DNA of 64,000 nt from Pseudodesulfovibrio thermohalotolerans (GCF_021353295.2 NZ_CP120635.1:1808501-1872500), one strand, 5' to 3'. Shown: positions 42,191-51,630, numbered from the stretch's first letter. Numbers and translations: made by a program. The notes: generated by a model not told the origin, from the sequence alone.

Positions 42191-42473
42191 ATGTGTTTTC
42201 GAGCAGCAAATCCGCTTTCATCTGGATGGCTCCCATGTGAAAGGCCGTGTGGGCCAACGCGCCCGCCGCGCCCCAGGCCGATTCGGGATTCGTCGTCGCA
42301 TGGCGGGTGATGACGTTTGCGAGTCTTTCGGCTTGGTTGGCTATCCGTTTGAGCAATGCCCGCCACTCCGATTCATTCACCGTGTATTTCTCCCAGCTTG
42401 CTTCCCAATTATATGTTTTGTCGCGGTTCCCTTTGATCCAGTCTGCGAAGGCGTAGATGGATGCGTTCCGCAT
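42189..42473 (-). CDS. Short DinB-like protein
   Basis: This 94-residue protein contains LAHTAFHMGAIQ, the histidine-bearing helix of the DinB/YfiT four-helix metalloprotein superfamily. At 94 residues it is much shorter than the usual 150-170, so it represents only part of the bundle or a small variant. GGAGGACGAG precedes the ATG, so this is a real start. It lies 18 bases after the Smr gene and is probably co-transcribed. Function unknown. Confidence 0.7.
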   Translation of the reverse strand: MRNASIYAFADWIKGNRDKTYNWEASWEKYTVNESEWRALLKRIANQAERLANVITRHATTNPESAWGAAGALAHTAFHMGAIQMKADLLLENT

Positions 42474-42491
42474 CTCGTCCTCCGGGGGAGG

Positions 42492-43214
42492 CTAGTCGCC
42501 CCAGTTCATCATTGTGTCCCAGCGAACCTTGCCTTCGGTCTTTTTCTGTTTTCGCAGCAGGATATAGATGGCTCCGGCCCCACCGTGTTTGGGTTGGGCC
42601 GTGCAGAAGGCCAGGACCACGCGTCTGAGCGGCTCTTTCGTCAGCCAGGTTTCGGTCTCGGTGCGCAGGATGGACTGGCCTCCGGGAGAGTTTTTTCCCC
42701 GTCCAGTGACCACGAGTACGCAACGGTACCCCTGGAGGTAGGATTCGCGGATAAAGAAGAGCAGGGAGTCCCGAGCCTGATCCGAGGTCATGCCGTGCAG
42801 GTCGAGGTGGGCGGCTACGCTGAGGGAACCAGCCTTGAGTTGCTGGAATATCTTGATGTCCAGGCCGCGCACGTACCCGTACATGAACTCGTCGGTGTAT
42901 TCGAGCTCGAACTCGATATCCCCGCGCATGAAACGGTCAAGATCATTTTTAGCCTCGTCCTCGGACGATACGGCGTTTCTTGAGCCAGTGGCGGTGGCCG
43001 GAGGCACCTGGCGGCCGCTTTCGCCGCCCATGGGCTTCACGCCCTGCATGGCGGCGAAAAAAAGTTCCTCATCCTGAGGACCTTCATCGGGGTTGACTTT
43101 TCCCTTTGGAGGCTCATTTTTCTCGTAAGGAAGAGAATAGACATCGTCTTTTTGTTTCTTGAACTTGATCTGCTTGAGATCGCCAAGGTTGTTCATGCGT
43201 TTTTTGGTCATCAT
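42492..43214 (-). CDS. Smr-domain protein
   Basis: This 240-residue protein has a charged, low-complexity N-terminal half and a C-terminal Smr domain (about 130-235). The domain has HLDLHGMTSDQARDSLLFFI, VVTGRGKNSPGGQSILR and GGAGAIYILLR, the three conserved blocks. Smr domains are nicking endonucleases acting on nucleic acids, including ribosome-collision rescue in some bacteria; the DxHG and GRG-type motifs are intact. There is no MutS part. It is divergent from sufC. Confidence 0.9.
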   Translation of the reverse strand: MMTKKRMNNLGDLKQIKFKKQKDDVYSLPYEKNEPPKGKVNPDEGPQDEELFFAAMQGVKPMGGESGRQVPPATATGSRNAVSSEDEAKNDLDRFMRGDIEFELEYTDEFMYGYVRGLDIKIFQQLKAGSLSVAAHLDLHGMTSDQARDSLLFFIRESYLQGYRCVLVVTGRGKNSPGGQSILRTETETWLTKEPLRRVVLAFCTAQPKHGGAGAIYILLRKQKKTEGKVRWDTMMNWGD

Positions 43215-43353
43215 GTAACCTTACCTTTGGTCGAACCGAGTATATCCGAACCCTTATGGGTGGTGTCTGGTGCCGTCCGGCGAAGCAATCGCTGGACTTC
43301 CGCGACGTGCTTGAGTAATGAGCCTGTTGCACATCATCAAAGCGAGGAATCAC

Positions 43354-44112
43354 ATGCTGACCATTGAAGACCTGCATGTCAACATCGGCGATAAAGAGGT
43401 CCTGCGAGGGATCAATCTCCAGATAAACGACGGGGAAACTTTCATACTGTTCGGGCCCAACGGATCGGGCAAAACGTCCCTGCTCATGACCTTGATGGGA
43501 TTTACCGGCTACGAGGTGACCAAGGGCAAGATTATTTTCAAGGGGCACGATATTACCGAAGCCCCCATGTACGAGCGCGCCCGGCTTGGAATGGGAATGT
43601 CCTTCCAGCGGCCGCCGACCATCCATGGTCTGCGCACCCGTCACCTGGTGCAGATGTGCGCCCGCAAGGGCACGGTCAACCCTGACATGCTGGCCGAAAT
43701 CGTCAACATGGGCGATTTTCTTGATCGTGACATCAATGCGGGCTTTTCCGGCGGCGAGATCAAGCGTTCAGAGCTTCTCCAGCTCATGGCCCAGCAGCCC
43801 GATCTGGTGCTCTTCGACGAGCCCGAATCCGGCGTGGACATGGAGAATATGCAGTTGGTGGGGCAGGTCGCCCGCGACGTGCTGGACGGCAAGTTCAGCG
43901 TGGCCCCCGACCTGAGCCTCAAGGAGCGCAAGGAGAAGGTCACGACCGCCGGACTTATCATCACCCATACCGGGTACATTCTCGACTACGTGAACGCCGA
44001 CCGGGGCCAGGTCCTCTATCATGGCCATCTGTGCTGTGAAGGTCGCCCCAGGGATATTCTGGACCACATCCGGCAGCATGGCTACCAGGAATGCGTCCGC
44101 TGCATGAACTAG
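43354..44112 (+). CDS. sufC: Fe-S assembly ATPase SufC
   Basis: This 252-residue ABC-type ATPase has Walker A GPNGSGKT, Q-loop MSFQRPP, signature SGGEIKRSELLQL and Walker B LVLFDEPESGVD. The lysine/arginine-rich stretch after SGGE is characteristic of SufC. It powers the SufB/D scaffold encoded 25 bases downstream. The long insert SVAPDLSLKERKEKVT near residue 195 is typical of the archaeal/anaerobe form. With only C and B-type genes this is the minimal two-gene SUF system. Confidence 0.94.
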   Translation: MLTIEDLHVNIGDKEVLRGINLQINDGETFILFGPNGSGKTSLLMTLMGFTGYEVTKGKIIFKGHDITEAPMYERARLGMGMSFQRPPTIHGLRTRHLVQMCARKGTVNPDMLAEIVNMGDFLDRDINAGFSGGEIKRSELLQLMAQQPDLVLFDEPESGVDMENMQLVGQVARDVLDGKFSVAPDLSLKERKEKVTTAGLIITHTGYILDYVNADRGQVLYHGHLCCEGRPRDILDHIRQHGYQECVRCMN

Positions 44113-44137
44113 CCGTCGGCATTGGAGAGATATAGAT

Positions 44138-45298
44138 ATGAGCAAAGTCGATCTGAAGGATTTCAAGTTTGACGGCCTCAAGCAGGAGGCCATTACCGAT
44201 CTGAACGCCCTTTCCGACGCGGACAAGGACCAGCTTCTCATGGCCGGCGTGGTCTCTGACCTGTCCACCCGTTCCGCTTCCTATTTGCAGATGGACCAGT
44301 CCGCGGTTCATTGCCAGTCCAGGAACGAGGCCGTGGAGATCATGGACATCAAGGACGCCCTCAAGAAATATGACGGCCTCAAAGAGTATTTCTGGACCCT
44401 GGTGGACAGGGACAAGGACGAGTTCACCCGTTCCGCCTACGACAACCTCCACGGCGGTTACTTCATTCGGGTCAAGGCCGGGGCCAAGATCAAGGAACCC
44501 ATCCAGTCCTGTCTCATGCTCAAGTCCGAGCATGTCGGCCAGAACGTTCATAACCTCGTGATAATCGAGGAAGGGGCCGAGGCGCACATCATCACCGGCT
44601 GTTCCGTGGCGCATGGCACCAAGGCCGGCGCGCATCTGGGCATTTCCGAGTTCTTCGTCAAGAAGAACGCGTCCCTGACCTTTACCATGGTTCACAACTG
44701 GTCCGAGTCCGTGGCTGTTCGGCCGCGTTCGGCGGGCATGGTGGAGGAGGGCGGCAAGTTCCTGAACAACTATGTTTTGCTCAAGCCTGTCCAGGATTTG
44801 CAAATGTACCCCGCAATCACCCTGAACGGCCCGGATTCCGTGGCCCGTTTCAACTCCGTGGTGGTGGCCACCGAAGGATCGCATCTGGACATGGGCAATC
44901 GTGTCATCATGAATGCCCCGAACACCCGGTGCGAGATCATCGCCAGGACCATCGCCTCCGGCGGAACCATCATCAACCGGGGACACATCGCCGCGCATCA
45001 CGTCCCGAGCAAGGGACATCTGGAATGTCAGGGCTTGATTCTCGGCGGGGGCCGCATCTGGGCCATCCCGGAACTGGACGGCACAGTGGAGGGCGTGGAG
45101 CTTTCCCACGAAGCCTCGGTGGGCAAGATTGCCCAGGAGGAGATCGAGTATCTCATGGCCCGCGGCATGGACGAGGATGAAGCGACCTCGACCATCGTGC
45201 GCGGCTTCCTTAATACCGATATCATGGGCTTGCCCGAGCGGTTGCAAAAGGAGATCGATAAACAGATCGAGGAATTGCAGTCTTCGGACGTCATGTAA
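44138..45298 (+). CDS. sufB: SufB/SufD-family Fe-S scaffold
   Basis: This 386-residue protein is a right-handed beta-helix SufB/D-type scaffold, with GGYFIRVKAGAKIKEPIQ, LVIIEEGAEAHIITGCS, the segment GTIINRGHIAAHHVPSKGHLECQGLIL and VELSHEASVGKIAQEEIEYLMARG, where SHEAS-x-GK is the family signature. It is shorter than E. coli SufB and similar to the single ancestral SufBD of anaerobes. No SufS, SufU or SufE adjoins; NifS, encoded about 28 kb away, could supply sulfur. Confidence 0.9.
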   Translation: MSKVDLKDFKFDGLKQEAITDLNALSDADKDQLLMAGVVSDLSTRSASYLQMDQSAVHCQSRNEAVEIMDIKDALKKYDGLKEYFWTLVDRDKDEFTRSAYDNLHGGYFIRVKAGAKIKEPIQSCLMLKSEHVGQNVHNLVIIEEGAEAHIITGCSVAHGTKAGAHLGISEFFVKKNASLTFTMVHNWSESVAVRPRSAGMVEEGGKFLNNYVLLKPVQDLQMYPAITLNGPDSVARFNSVVVATEGSHLDMGNRVIMNAPNTRCEIIARTIASGGTIINRGHIAAHHVPSKGHLECQGLILGGGRIWAIPELDGTVEGVELSHEASVGKIAQEEIEYLMARGMDEDEATSTIVRGFLNTDIMGLPERLQKEIDKQIEELQSSDVM

Positions 45299-45318
45299 AA
45301 AGAAAAGTTGTATACGCA

Positions 45319-45352
45319 GGGGCGGGGGCTTCGGCCACCGCCCCTTTTTTTT
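45319..45352 (+). terminator. Terminator after the suf operon
   Basis: The stem GGGGCGG/CCGCCCC is followed by eight T residues. Confidence 0.9.
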
Positions 45353-45448
45353 GCCGTGCGGGATTGGATTAGCCCTTGAACAAACTGAATTGACGTACTA
45401 ATCAATGTTTTCCATCTTCTTGAAAAGAGACGCGACAGGGAGTGCCGA

Positions 45449-46018
45449 ATGACGAAAAAGGAAGGAATCCTGCTGGCAGCCCAGGAATTGTTCGCTCGTT
45501 ACGGTTATGCGGGAACGACCATGAAAATGGTCGCCGAGCAAGCCGGAGTGGCCTCGGGCCTGGTTTTTCATTATTACGAATCCAAAGAAAAGCTCTTCAT
45601 GGTGGCCGGAGCCGGATTGATCGACAACATGGTTTCCGTTCTGCATCAGGCCACCGCCGGAACGGCCTCCGGCTGCGAGGCCATGGGCATTTTCGTTAAG
45701 GCCTACCTGGATTTCACCGCCGAGCATGAGAAGACGTTCCCCACGATCATCCGGTGTTCGCCCTTCAGCGACGACAACCCCGATCTGGATCGCGAGAGAA
45801 TCGCCACCAAGTTCCTGGATTTGATAAACATCATAGAGGATATACTGCGACGGGGGATCGAGGACGGCTCCATTCGCGAGATGCCGGTTCCCCAGACGGC
45901 ATTCATGATCTACGGGGTCATCGTGGGTGCGGTTCGTACCCGGTTCCTGACACCCTATGACATCCCTGGATTGTATGCCGAGGCGCGGGAGTTCGTTCTG
46001 CGCAGCGTCTGCGCCTAA
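45449..46018 (+). CDS. TetR-family transcriptional regulator
   Basis: This 189-residue protein has the TetR helix-turn-helix at the N-terminus (ILLAAQELFARYGYAGTTMKMVAEQAGVASGLVFHYYESKEKLF in parts, residues 6-50), with G-T-T-M and the F-H-Y-Y-x-S-K-E-x-L motif. The C-terminal ligand domain (about 55-185) is not assignable to a ligand. The gene lies 150 bases after the suf terminator and 19 bases before a YdjM-like membrane gene, its most likely target or partner. Confidence 0.93.
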   Translation: MTKKEGILLAAQELFARYGYAGTTMKMVAEQAGVASGLVFHYYESKEKLFMVAGAGLIDNMVSVLHQATAGTASGCEAMGIFVKAYLDFTAEHEKTFPTIIRCSPFSDDNPDLDRERIATKFLDLINIIEDILRRGIEDGSIREMPVPQTAFMIYGVIVGAVRTRFLTPYDIPGLYAEAREFVLRSVCA

Positions 46019-46037
46019 CCGCTCGTCGTATCTATTT

Positions 46038-46493
46038 ATGTCTGATTATAGAGGACATCTTGCCGGAGGGCTTTTTTTCGGCATTATGGGATTGGTGGGG
46101 GTGATCCTTCTTGGTTGGATGACCTTTGATCCGCTCCAGGCCGCCGGGTTGCTCGGCTTCTGTCTGCTTGGCGCGCTTTTCCCGGACGTGGACACCAACT
46201 CCAAGGGGCAAAATCTTTATTACGCCGTCTTCGTGCTTGTCGACCTGGGGTTGATTCTCAGGGGACTTTACGTCTGGGCCGCATGGTTCGGGCTTTTCTC
46301 CATGCTTCCGGCCGTGGGCTCCCACCGCGGCTGGACCCACACCTGGTGGGCCATGCTCCTTGTGCCGCTGCCCATCGTGGTCATCCCTTTCTTCATGCAG
46401 GAGCAAGGGCTGGCCCGTTACTTTGCGCCGTTTTACGCCGCTTTTGTGATCGGCTATTTCTCCCACCTGATCTTGGACGGAGAATTCAAGTAA
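46038..46493 (+). CDS. YdjM-like membrane-bound hydrolase (DUF457)
   Basis: This 151-residue protein has four or five hydrophobic segments and conserved metal-type motifs: LLGALFPDVDTNSKG, SHRGWTHTWW and GYFSHLILDG. These histidines and aspartates match the YdjM/DUF457 family of predicted membrane metal-dependent hydrolases, whose reaction is not established. The ribosome site before the ATG is weak. It may be co-transcribed with the TetR gene. Confidence 0.85.
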   Translation: MSDYRGHLAGGLFFGIMGLVGVILLGWMTFDPLQAAGLLGFCLLGALFPDVDTNSKGQNLYYAVFVLVDLGLILRGLYVWAAWFGLFSMLPAVGSHRGWTHTWWAMLLVPLPIVVIPFFMQEQGLARYFAPFYAAFVIGYFSHLILDGEFK

Positions 46494-46533
46494 TTCCTGT
46501 GATAGAGACGTGATCGGCCCAGCCGGTTGCGGG

Positions 46534-47595
46534 TCAGCTTCGAAGCCCTTTGTACAGGGCCATGTATCGATCGGCCATGGCCTTGTCCGTGTACCCGGTG
46601 ACCGATTCCGCGCCGTTGGCGACCAGCCATTCGTTCAACTCGGGATCGTTGACCAGGCGGACGATGCTTGTCGCCAGATCGGCCGCGTCGCGGTTTTTGA
46701 AAACCAGTCCGTCGTGTTCATGGGTGACGAGTTCCAGGTTTGAGGGCAGATCCGATGAGATAACCGGAGTTCGGGTGGCCCAGCCTTCCTTGATGACCGC
46801 GTTGGACCCTTCGCCGTCCACGGAGGGGACGGTCAGGATATCGATCTCGGGCAGGACTTCTCGGCTGTCGCGGTATCCCAGGAAGAGGATCGAGTCGGCC
46901 AGACCGAGCTTTTCAGCTTGTCGTTTCAGGTCCTGCTGCATGGGGCCTTCGCCCGCGATCATGCACTGCCAGTTCGGCATGTGGGGAGACTTGCGCAGAT
47001 GGGCCAGAGCCTCAATGAGGACTTCGAATCCCTTTTGGGAACTGAGTGCGCCCACCGCGCCCAGCGTCAGGACAGGGTGCCTGCGCGACTCGGAGGTGTA
47101 CATGGTCGGATCGATGCCGCTGTGGATGACGGTGGTTTTCTCCTCCGGCACCCCGCAGTCTACCAGAACTTCCTGAATTTCGCGGCTGACGGCCACCAGG
47201 ACGTCGCCCATGAGGTATTTGTTCCGGCTCCAGCCCGGCTTGAGGCGGTAGGATACGCGTCGGCTGTGGACCAGACGGAACGTGTTGCGCAGTTTCTTGG
47301 CCAGAGCGGCCAGGGAAGCGCCTTTGGCGTCGTTGGAATGCACCACATCGGGCTTGAAGGATTTTATGATCCCGAGCACCCGAAAAATGTTCATGGGGTT
47401 GTAGTCGTTGTGGGAGGGCAGTGCGGCGAAGGGGATGGAGTCGGCCTTCAGCAGGGGAATCAACGGGGAATCCTCGGGCACCGCGACCAGGGGCTCAAAT
47501 CCTTCGGCGCGATTCAGGGCGCGTGCCAGATAGTACACCTGGCGTTGTCCGCCGCGCATGATTCTGCCCAGGTCGAGTAACAAAACCTTCAACAT
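46534..47595 (-). CDS. GT4-family glycosyltransferase
   Basis: This 353-residue protein has the GT-B layout of group 1 glycosyltransferases: GRIMRGGQRQVYYLARAL at the N-terminus, VVHSNDAKGA, a linker, GAVGALSSQKGFEVLIEAL, AGEGPMQQDL and VPSVDGEGSNAVIKEGWA with the E-x7-E motif. It likely transfers a sugar from a nucleotide donor to an envelope acceptor. No polysaccharide cluster surrounds it. It follows the SucCD-like gene by 9 bases and could be translated from the same message. Confidence 0.88.
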   Translation of the reverse strand: MLKVLLLDLGRIMRGGQRQVYYLARALNRAEGFEPLVAVPEDSPLIPLLKADSIPFAALPSHNDYNPMNIFRVLGIIKSFKPDVVHSNDAKGASLAALAKKLRNTFRLVHSRRVSYRLKPGWSRNKYLMGDVLVAVSREIQEVLVDCGVPEEKTTVIHSGIDPTMYTSESRRHPVLTLGAVGALSSQKGFEVLIEALAHLRKSPHMPNWQCMIAGEGPMQQDLKRQAEKLGLADSILFLGYRDSREVLPEIDILTVPSVDGEGSNAVIKEGWATRTPVISSDLPSNLELVTHEHDGLVFKNRDAADLATSIVRLVNDPELNEWLVANGAESVTGYTDKAMADRYMALYKGLRS

Positions 47596-47604
47596 AAACC
47601 TCTT

Positions 47605-49683
47605 TTATTTCAAAGCCCTCGCCGCAGTTTTAGCAACGGCTTCCAGGCTGGGGCAGACCGCGAATCCGGCTCTGCCCATGGTTTCGAGCTTGTCCTTGAT
47701 GCCGCCGCCCGAGTCCAGAATGGCCCCGGCGTGGCCCAAACGTTTGCCCGCAGGTGCGGTCTGTCCCGCGATGAAGGAGATGACCGGCTTGTCGAATCCC
47801 GTGCGGACGACGTATTCAGCCAGATTCTCTTCCGCCTGTCCACCGATTTCACCAAGGACGATCACGACCTTGGTTTCGTCGTGATTGCGTATCATTTCGA
47901 ACATATCCACGAAATTGATTCCGATGAAGGGGTCGCCGCCGATGCCTACGCATAGGGATTGCCCGATACCAGCCCGGGTCAGACGGTCGGCCACTTCGTA
48001 TGTCAAGGTGCCGCTGCGGGAGAGAATGGCCACGGGGCCGGGCGAGAAAGGCCGGGTGGGCATGATGCCTATCTTGGTCTGTCCGGGCACGATGATGCCC
48101 GGCGTGTTCGGGCCGACGATTCTGGTGGGCGACCCTTTGGCCCGCGTAAAGGCTGCCAGCATGTCGTGCTGGGTGATGCCTTCGGTGATGCACACGGTCC
48201 ACGGAATTTCGTTGGCGACGGCTTCGGCCACGGCGTCGGCGGCCATGCGCGGAGGCACGAAAATGATGGAAGCGCCGATTTTTCCGGCGCGGGCGGCTTC
48301 GGCGATGGAGTTGTAGACCGGGACGCCGAGCACTTCCTCGCCGCCCTTGAATGGAGTTACGCCAGCCACCACGTTGGCTCCGTATTCCAGCATGAGCTGG
48401 GTGTGAAGTCTGCCCTCGCGTCCGGTGATGCCCTGGACGAGGATGGGAGTGCCCTTGTCGATGTTGAAAACTGCGTCGCACGAGTAGTCGGCGGGCGCGG
48501 GACGGGGGCCGAGGGGCAGGTCCAGAGGGGCTGGAAATTCCACGGCCGGAGTTTGGGCTGGCCTGATGGTGTCCAAAATCCCGATGGCCGCCTGCATGTC
48601 TTCGGCCATGTGAAGGTTGTCCACATCGAGTTTCCGGAGAACCTGCAAGCCTGCTTCGGCGTCCTTGCCGGACATGCGGACCACGATGGGTTTTTGCGGG
48701 GATTCACCTCCTAGCGCTCCTTTCAGGGCGAGGGCGACTTTTTCGCAGGAGAGTATCCCGCCGAAGAGATTGATGAAAATGGTTTGGACCTGGTCGTCGC
48801 CGAAGAGCAGTTCAAGGGCGGTTTCCATGCGTTTCTGGTCGGCGGCTCCGCCCAGATCGAGGAAGTTGCTGGCGGGCAGGCCCGAGAAATTGAGCAGGTC
48901 CATGGTGGCCATCGCCAGTCCTGCGCCGTTGACCATCAGCCCGACCCAGCCGGGGAGCCGGACGAATGAGAGGCCTGCGTCTCGGGCCATGTTTTCTTCG
49001 TTGGTGGCGTGTTCGCGCTGGTAAAACGCCTCGGTTCCGGGATTAAGCTCGGCGAAGTTGTCGTCCATCTCCACCTTGCCGTCCAGCGCCACCAGCCGGT
49101 TGTCCGGGGTGATAATCAGGGGATTGATCTCGGCCATGAGCAATCCATTGTCGAGCATACACCCGAACAAGGTGGTCAGAAGCTCCTGGAAAGGCTGGAA
49201 CTGTTCCCTGTCCAGGCCGAGATGGAAAAAAGCGGCCCTGATCTGGTGCGGGACAAGGCCGCCCGGCAGGGTGATCCTTTGGACCAACAGGTTGTCCGAA
49301 CCAAGCTTTTCGATCTCCACGCCCCCTTGGCGGCCGGTGGTGAGCAGGATGCAGCGGTGCTCGCGGGAGACAGTGAGGGAGAGGTAGAATTCTTGCTCAA
49401 TGGCTTCGCCCGGCTCCACGCGAATGAACGGCACAAATTCGCCCTTGATGGAACGGTTGAATAATTTTCGGGCCTTGTCCGGGAATTCGGCGGGATCGTC
49501 GATGCGCAGGATGCCTCCGGCCTTGCCGCGTCCGCCGGATAGTACCTGGGCCTTGAGGAACCAGGGCAGGGGGAAGTTCGTGGAGAAGCCGTCCTCTTCC
49601 CCGGGGAAGACGGCCGCACCCTGCGGCACGAGGATGTGGGCCTTTTCGAAGAGGAGTTTGCTTTTGTGCTCGTTGAGTAACAT
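47605..49683 (-). CDS. Fused beta-alpha succinyl-CoA synthetase-like (NDP-forming) enzyme
   Basis: This 692-residue protein joins an ATP-grasp beta subunit (about 1-385, with KAQVLSGGRGKAGG, EINPLIITP and NLFGGILSCEKVA) to an alpha subunit (about 415-692, with ILVQGITGREGRLHTQLML, AGVTPFKGGEEVLGVPVY, GPNTPGIIVPGQTKIGIMP and GRVA-like LSRSGTLTYEVA). The phosphohistidine is H651 in GKRLGHAGAI. Both catalytic halves look complete. Succinyl-CoA is the likeliest substrate by similarity of the alpha part, but other acids are possible. In most bacteria these are separate sucC and sucD genes; here they form one frame with no stop. Confidence 0.88.
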   Translation of the reverse strand: MLLNEHKSKLLFEKAHILVPQGAAVFPGEEDGFSTNFPLPWFLKAQVLSGGRGKAGGILRIDDPAEFPDKARKLFNRSIKGEFVPFIRVEPGEAIEQEFYLSLTVSREHRCILLTTGRQGGVEIEKLGSDNLLVQRITLPGGLVPHQIRAAFFHLGLDREQFQPFQELLTTLFGCMLDNGLLMAEINPLIITPDNRLVALDGKVEMDDNFAELNPGTEAFYQREHATNEENMARDAGLSFVRLPGWVGLMVNGAGLAMATMDLLNFSGLPASNFLDLGGAADQKRMETALELLFGDDQVQTIFINLFGGILSCEKVALALKGALGGESPQKPIVVRMSGKDAEAGLQVLRKLDVDNLHMAEDMQAAIGILDTIRPAQTPAVEFPAPLDLPLGPRPAPADYSCDAVFNIDKGTPILVQGITGREGRLHTQLMLEYGANVVAGVTPFKGGEEVLGVPVYNSIAEAARAGKIGASIIFVPPRMAADAVAEAVANEIPWTVCITEGITQHDMLAAFTRAKGSPTRIVGPNTPGIIVPGQTKIGIMPTRPFSPGPVAILSRSGTLTYEVADRLTRAGIGQSLCVGIGGDPFIGINFVDMFEMIRNHDETKVVIVLGEIGGQAEENLAEYVVRTGFDKPVISFIAGQTAPAGKRLGHAGAILDSGGGIKDKLETMGRAGFAVCPSLEAVAKTAARALK

Positions 49684-49826
49684 GACAGGCTCCTGGTCTT
49701 GGCTTATGGGTCGATGAAACCTTAGTTGGTTTAAGCGGTTGAATCAATGTAAATATATTGACCATGGCATGATTTGAGGAGAAAATGTATTATGAGGGTG
49801 AAAAAACGCCCGTCATCGGAGGAAAT

Positions 49827-50600
49827 ATGTCGGACCTCAGTGATTTTGCCGATCAGTTGCATACGGAAGTTATTTCGGACATGGCCGAGAGTTTCTTTGG
49901 CGGAAGGAAAGAGTTGGATAATGCCCTGAAGGCGTATTCCAGCATGGTCAAGGAGTTCCTGCCCGTAATCGAACATATGTTTCAGGCGGCCGCGACCCTA
50001 CGGTTGCTGCTGCTGGACGACGCCGGGGCCGATGCGTTTTGCGCCGAACTCGGCATCGATCCGTCGCGCATTCCGCAGGCCGAGGGAGCTCCTATCCTGG
50101 TTCGCGAGTCCCTGCCGTTCTCCCTGACCGGCGGAGGGCGGTACAACGACTGCGTGACTTTGGCCTACCAGGGGCTTCACGAGGCGATTTGGGAGTATCT
50201 TCACGGACGGCATTACGACGACCCCGATCAGTCGGGACGCAAACGGCTGACCATGCACTACCGCCGTCTCAAGGAGATCGCCGAGATCATCAATGAGAAG
50301 ATTCACAAGGCCAACAACGAGCGGTCCGTATCCACGGTGTTGCGCGAAGTAAAGCGGTTGGACCCCGTTCAGATGGAGCGTGAGGAGATGCTTGGCGACG
50401 TGGTGTACGGCGACGGGTGCGAAAAGGACCCTGATATGTGTTTCGTTCCGATCGATTTCGATGGGTATCAGTTCCCCGAGGTGGAGGAGTTGCCTTCACC
50501 CAAGGATGTTAAACCGGCCGTCAAGCGGTTTTGCTCGCGCCTTTATGCGGAAAGGAAGGACGAGGTTCGCGAGGCCATCGACGTGTTCACCGGGCGATGA
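49827..50600 (+). CDS. Conserved-looking protein of unknown function
   Basis: This 257-residue soluble protein is acidic and mostly helical, with a region RESLPFSLTGGGRYNDCVTLAYQGLHEA near the middle and a C-terminal SRLYAERKDEVREAIDVF. No family is recognised and no signal or membrane segment is seen. The ATG at 49827 has GGAGGA upstream and is preferred to a start 14 codons earlier. It is divergent from the SucCD-like gene. Confidence 0.75.
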   Translation: MSDLSDFADQLHTEVISDMAESFFGGRKELDNALKAYSSMVKEFLPVIEHMFQAAATLRLLLLDDAGADAFCAELGIDPSRIPQAEGAPILVRESLPFSLTGGGRYNDCVTLAYQGLHEAIWEYLHGRHYDDPDQSGRKRLTMHYRRLKEIAEIINEKIHKANNERSVSTVLREVKRLDPVQMEREEMLGDVVYGDGCEKDPDMCFVPIDFDGYQFPEVEELPSPKDVKPAVKRFCSRLYAERKDEVREAIDVFTGR

Positions 50601-50612
50601 GTCCCGTCCGGA

Positions 50613-51518
50613 TTACGCGTTGATTCGCGCGAGGATGGTTGCCAGCGTTTCGTTGACCGTGTGTTCCGGGACCTGGCAGGTCCCCACGGCCCTGTGTCCT
50701 CCGCCGCCCAGGGAGAGCATCAAGTCGCCTACATCCACCGCGCTTGTTCTGTTAAGGATGGAATGCCCCACGGCGATGACCACGTTCTGTTTCTTGAATC
50801 CCCAGATGACGCGGACGCTGATGTTGCACTCCGGAAACAGGGTATAGATCATGAACCTGTTGCCGCAATACAGGCGGTCCTGATTGCGCAGGTCCACGAG
50901 CACCGCGTCGCCGTGCGTCCTCGCATTGCTTTTGAGCATGGCGATGTAATCGTCGCGATCCGCGAAATACCTGTCCACGCGCTCTCTGACGTCGTCGATT
51001 TCAAGAATTTCTTCCGCTGACAAGGTGCGGCAATGCTCAATCATGTCGAGCATAAGCTGGTAATTGCTGATGTTATAGTTTCGGTATCGTCCCAGCCCGG
51101 TCCTCGGGTCCATGATGAAGCCGAGCAGTATCCAGCCTGAAGGATCGGTTATTTCGTCCATGGTCAGATCGGCTGAATCCATTTTGTCCACGGCTTTGAC
51201 GAACTCGGCATAGGAGGCGGGGAATTTGTCCGGCCCGTAGTATTCGTAAACCACCCGGGCGCAGCTCGGCATAGGGCTGCTCGCACCCTCGAAATCGAAT
51301 TGGCCCAGCCGGTCCATCTCGCTGGTGTGATGATCGAACCACAGTCCGCAGCCTTCGACGTAGGGCACGTTGGCGAGGACGTCGTTGCCGGTCACTTCAA
51401 CACGGCCGTCCTGTAAATCCTTGGGGTGGGCGAAAAGATAATCGTCAATGATGCCGAGCTGTTTGAGGAGAGCGGCGCAGGCAAGGCCGTCAAAATCGGA
51501 TCGGGTGACAAGTCTCAT
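50613..51518 (-). CDS. DHH-family phosphoesterase
   Basis: This 301-residue protein has an N-terminal SDFDGLACAALLK block, the DHH motif in WFDHHTSEMD, a further VDKMDSADL aspartate block, and the DHHA1 C-terminal domain ending in LGGGGHRAVGTCQV. It should be a manganese-dependent phosphoesterase such as an exopolyphosphatase-like, nanoRNase or cyclic-dinucleotide enzyme; the exact substrate cannot be read. The ATG at 51518 has GGAGA upstream. It converges with the unknown gene at 49827. Confidence 0.88.
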   Translation of the reverse strand: MRLVTRSDFDGLACAALLKQLGIIDDYLFAHPKDLQDGRVEVTGNDVLANVPYVEGCGLWFDHHTSEMDRLGQFDFEGASSPMPSCARVVYEYYGPDKFPASYAEFVKAVDKMDSADLTMDEITDPSGWILLGFIMDPRTGLGRYRNYNISNYQLMLDMIEHCRTLSAEEILEIDDVRERVDRYFADRDDYIAMLKSNARTHGDAVLVDLRNQDRLYCGNRFMIYTLFPECNISVRVIWGFKKQNVVIAVGHSILNRTSAVDVGDLMLSLGGGGHRAVGTCQVPEHTVNETLATILARINA

Positions 51519-51630
51519 GCGGGATTCTCCATGTGTCACGGGAGGTTGGCGGCAAAATCGTGTTCCCTGTCAAAACAGTCGCATTATTAGTCGGGTAATG
51601 AGTATTTGTCAAAAATGACCACAATGCGGA

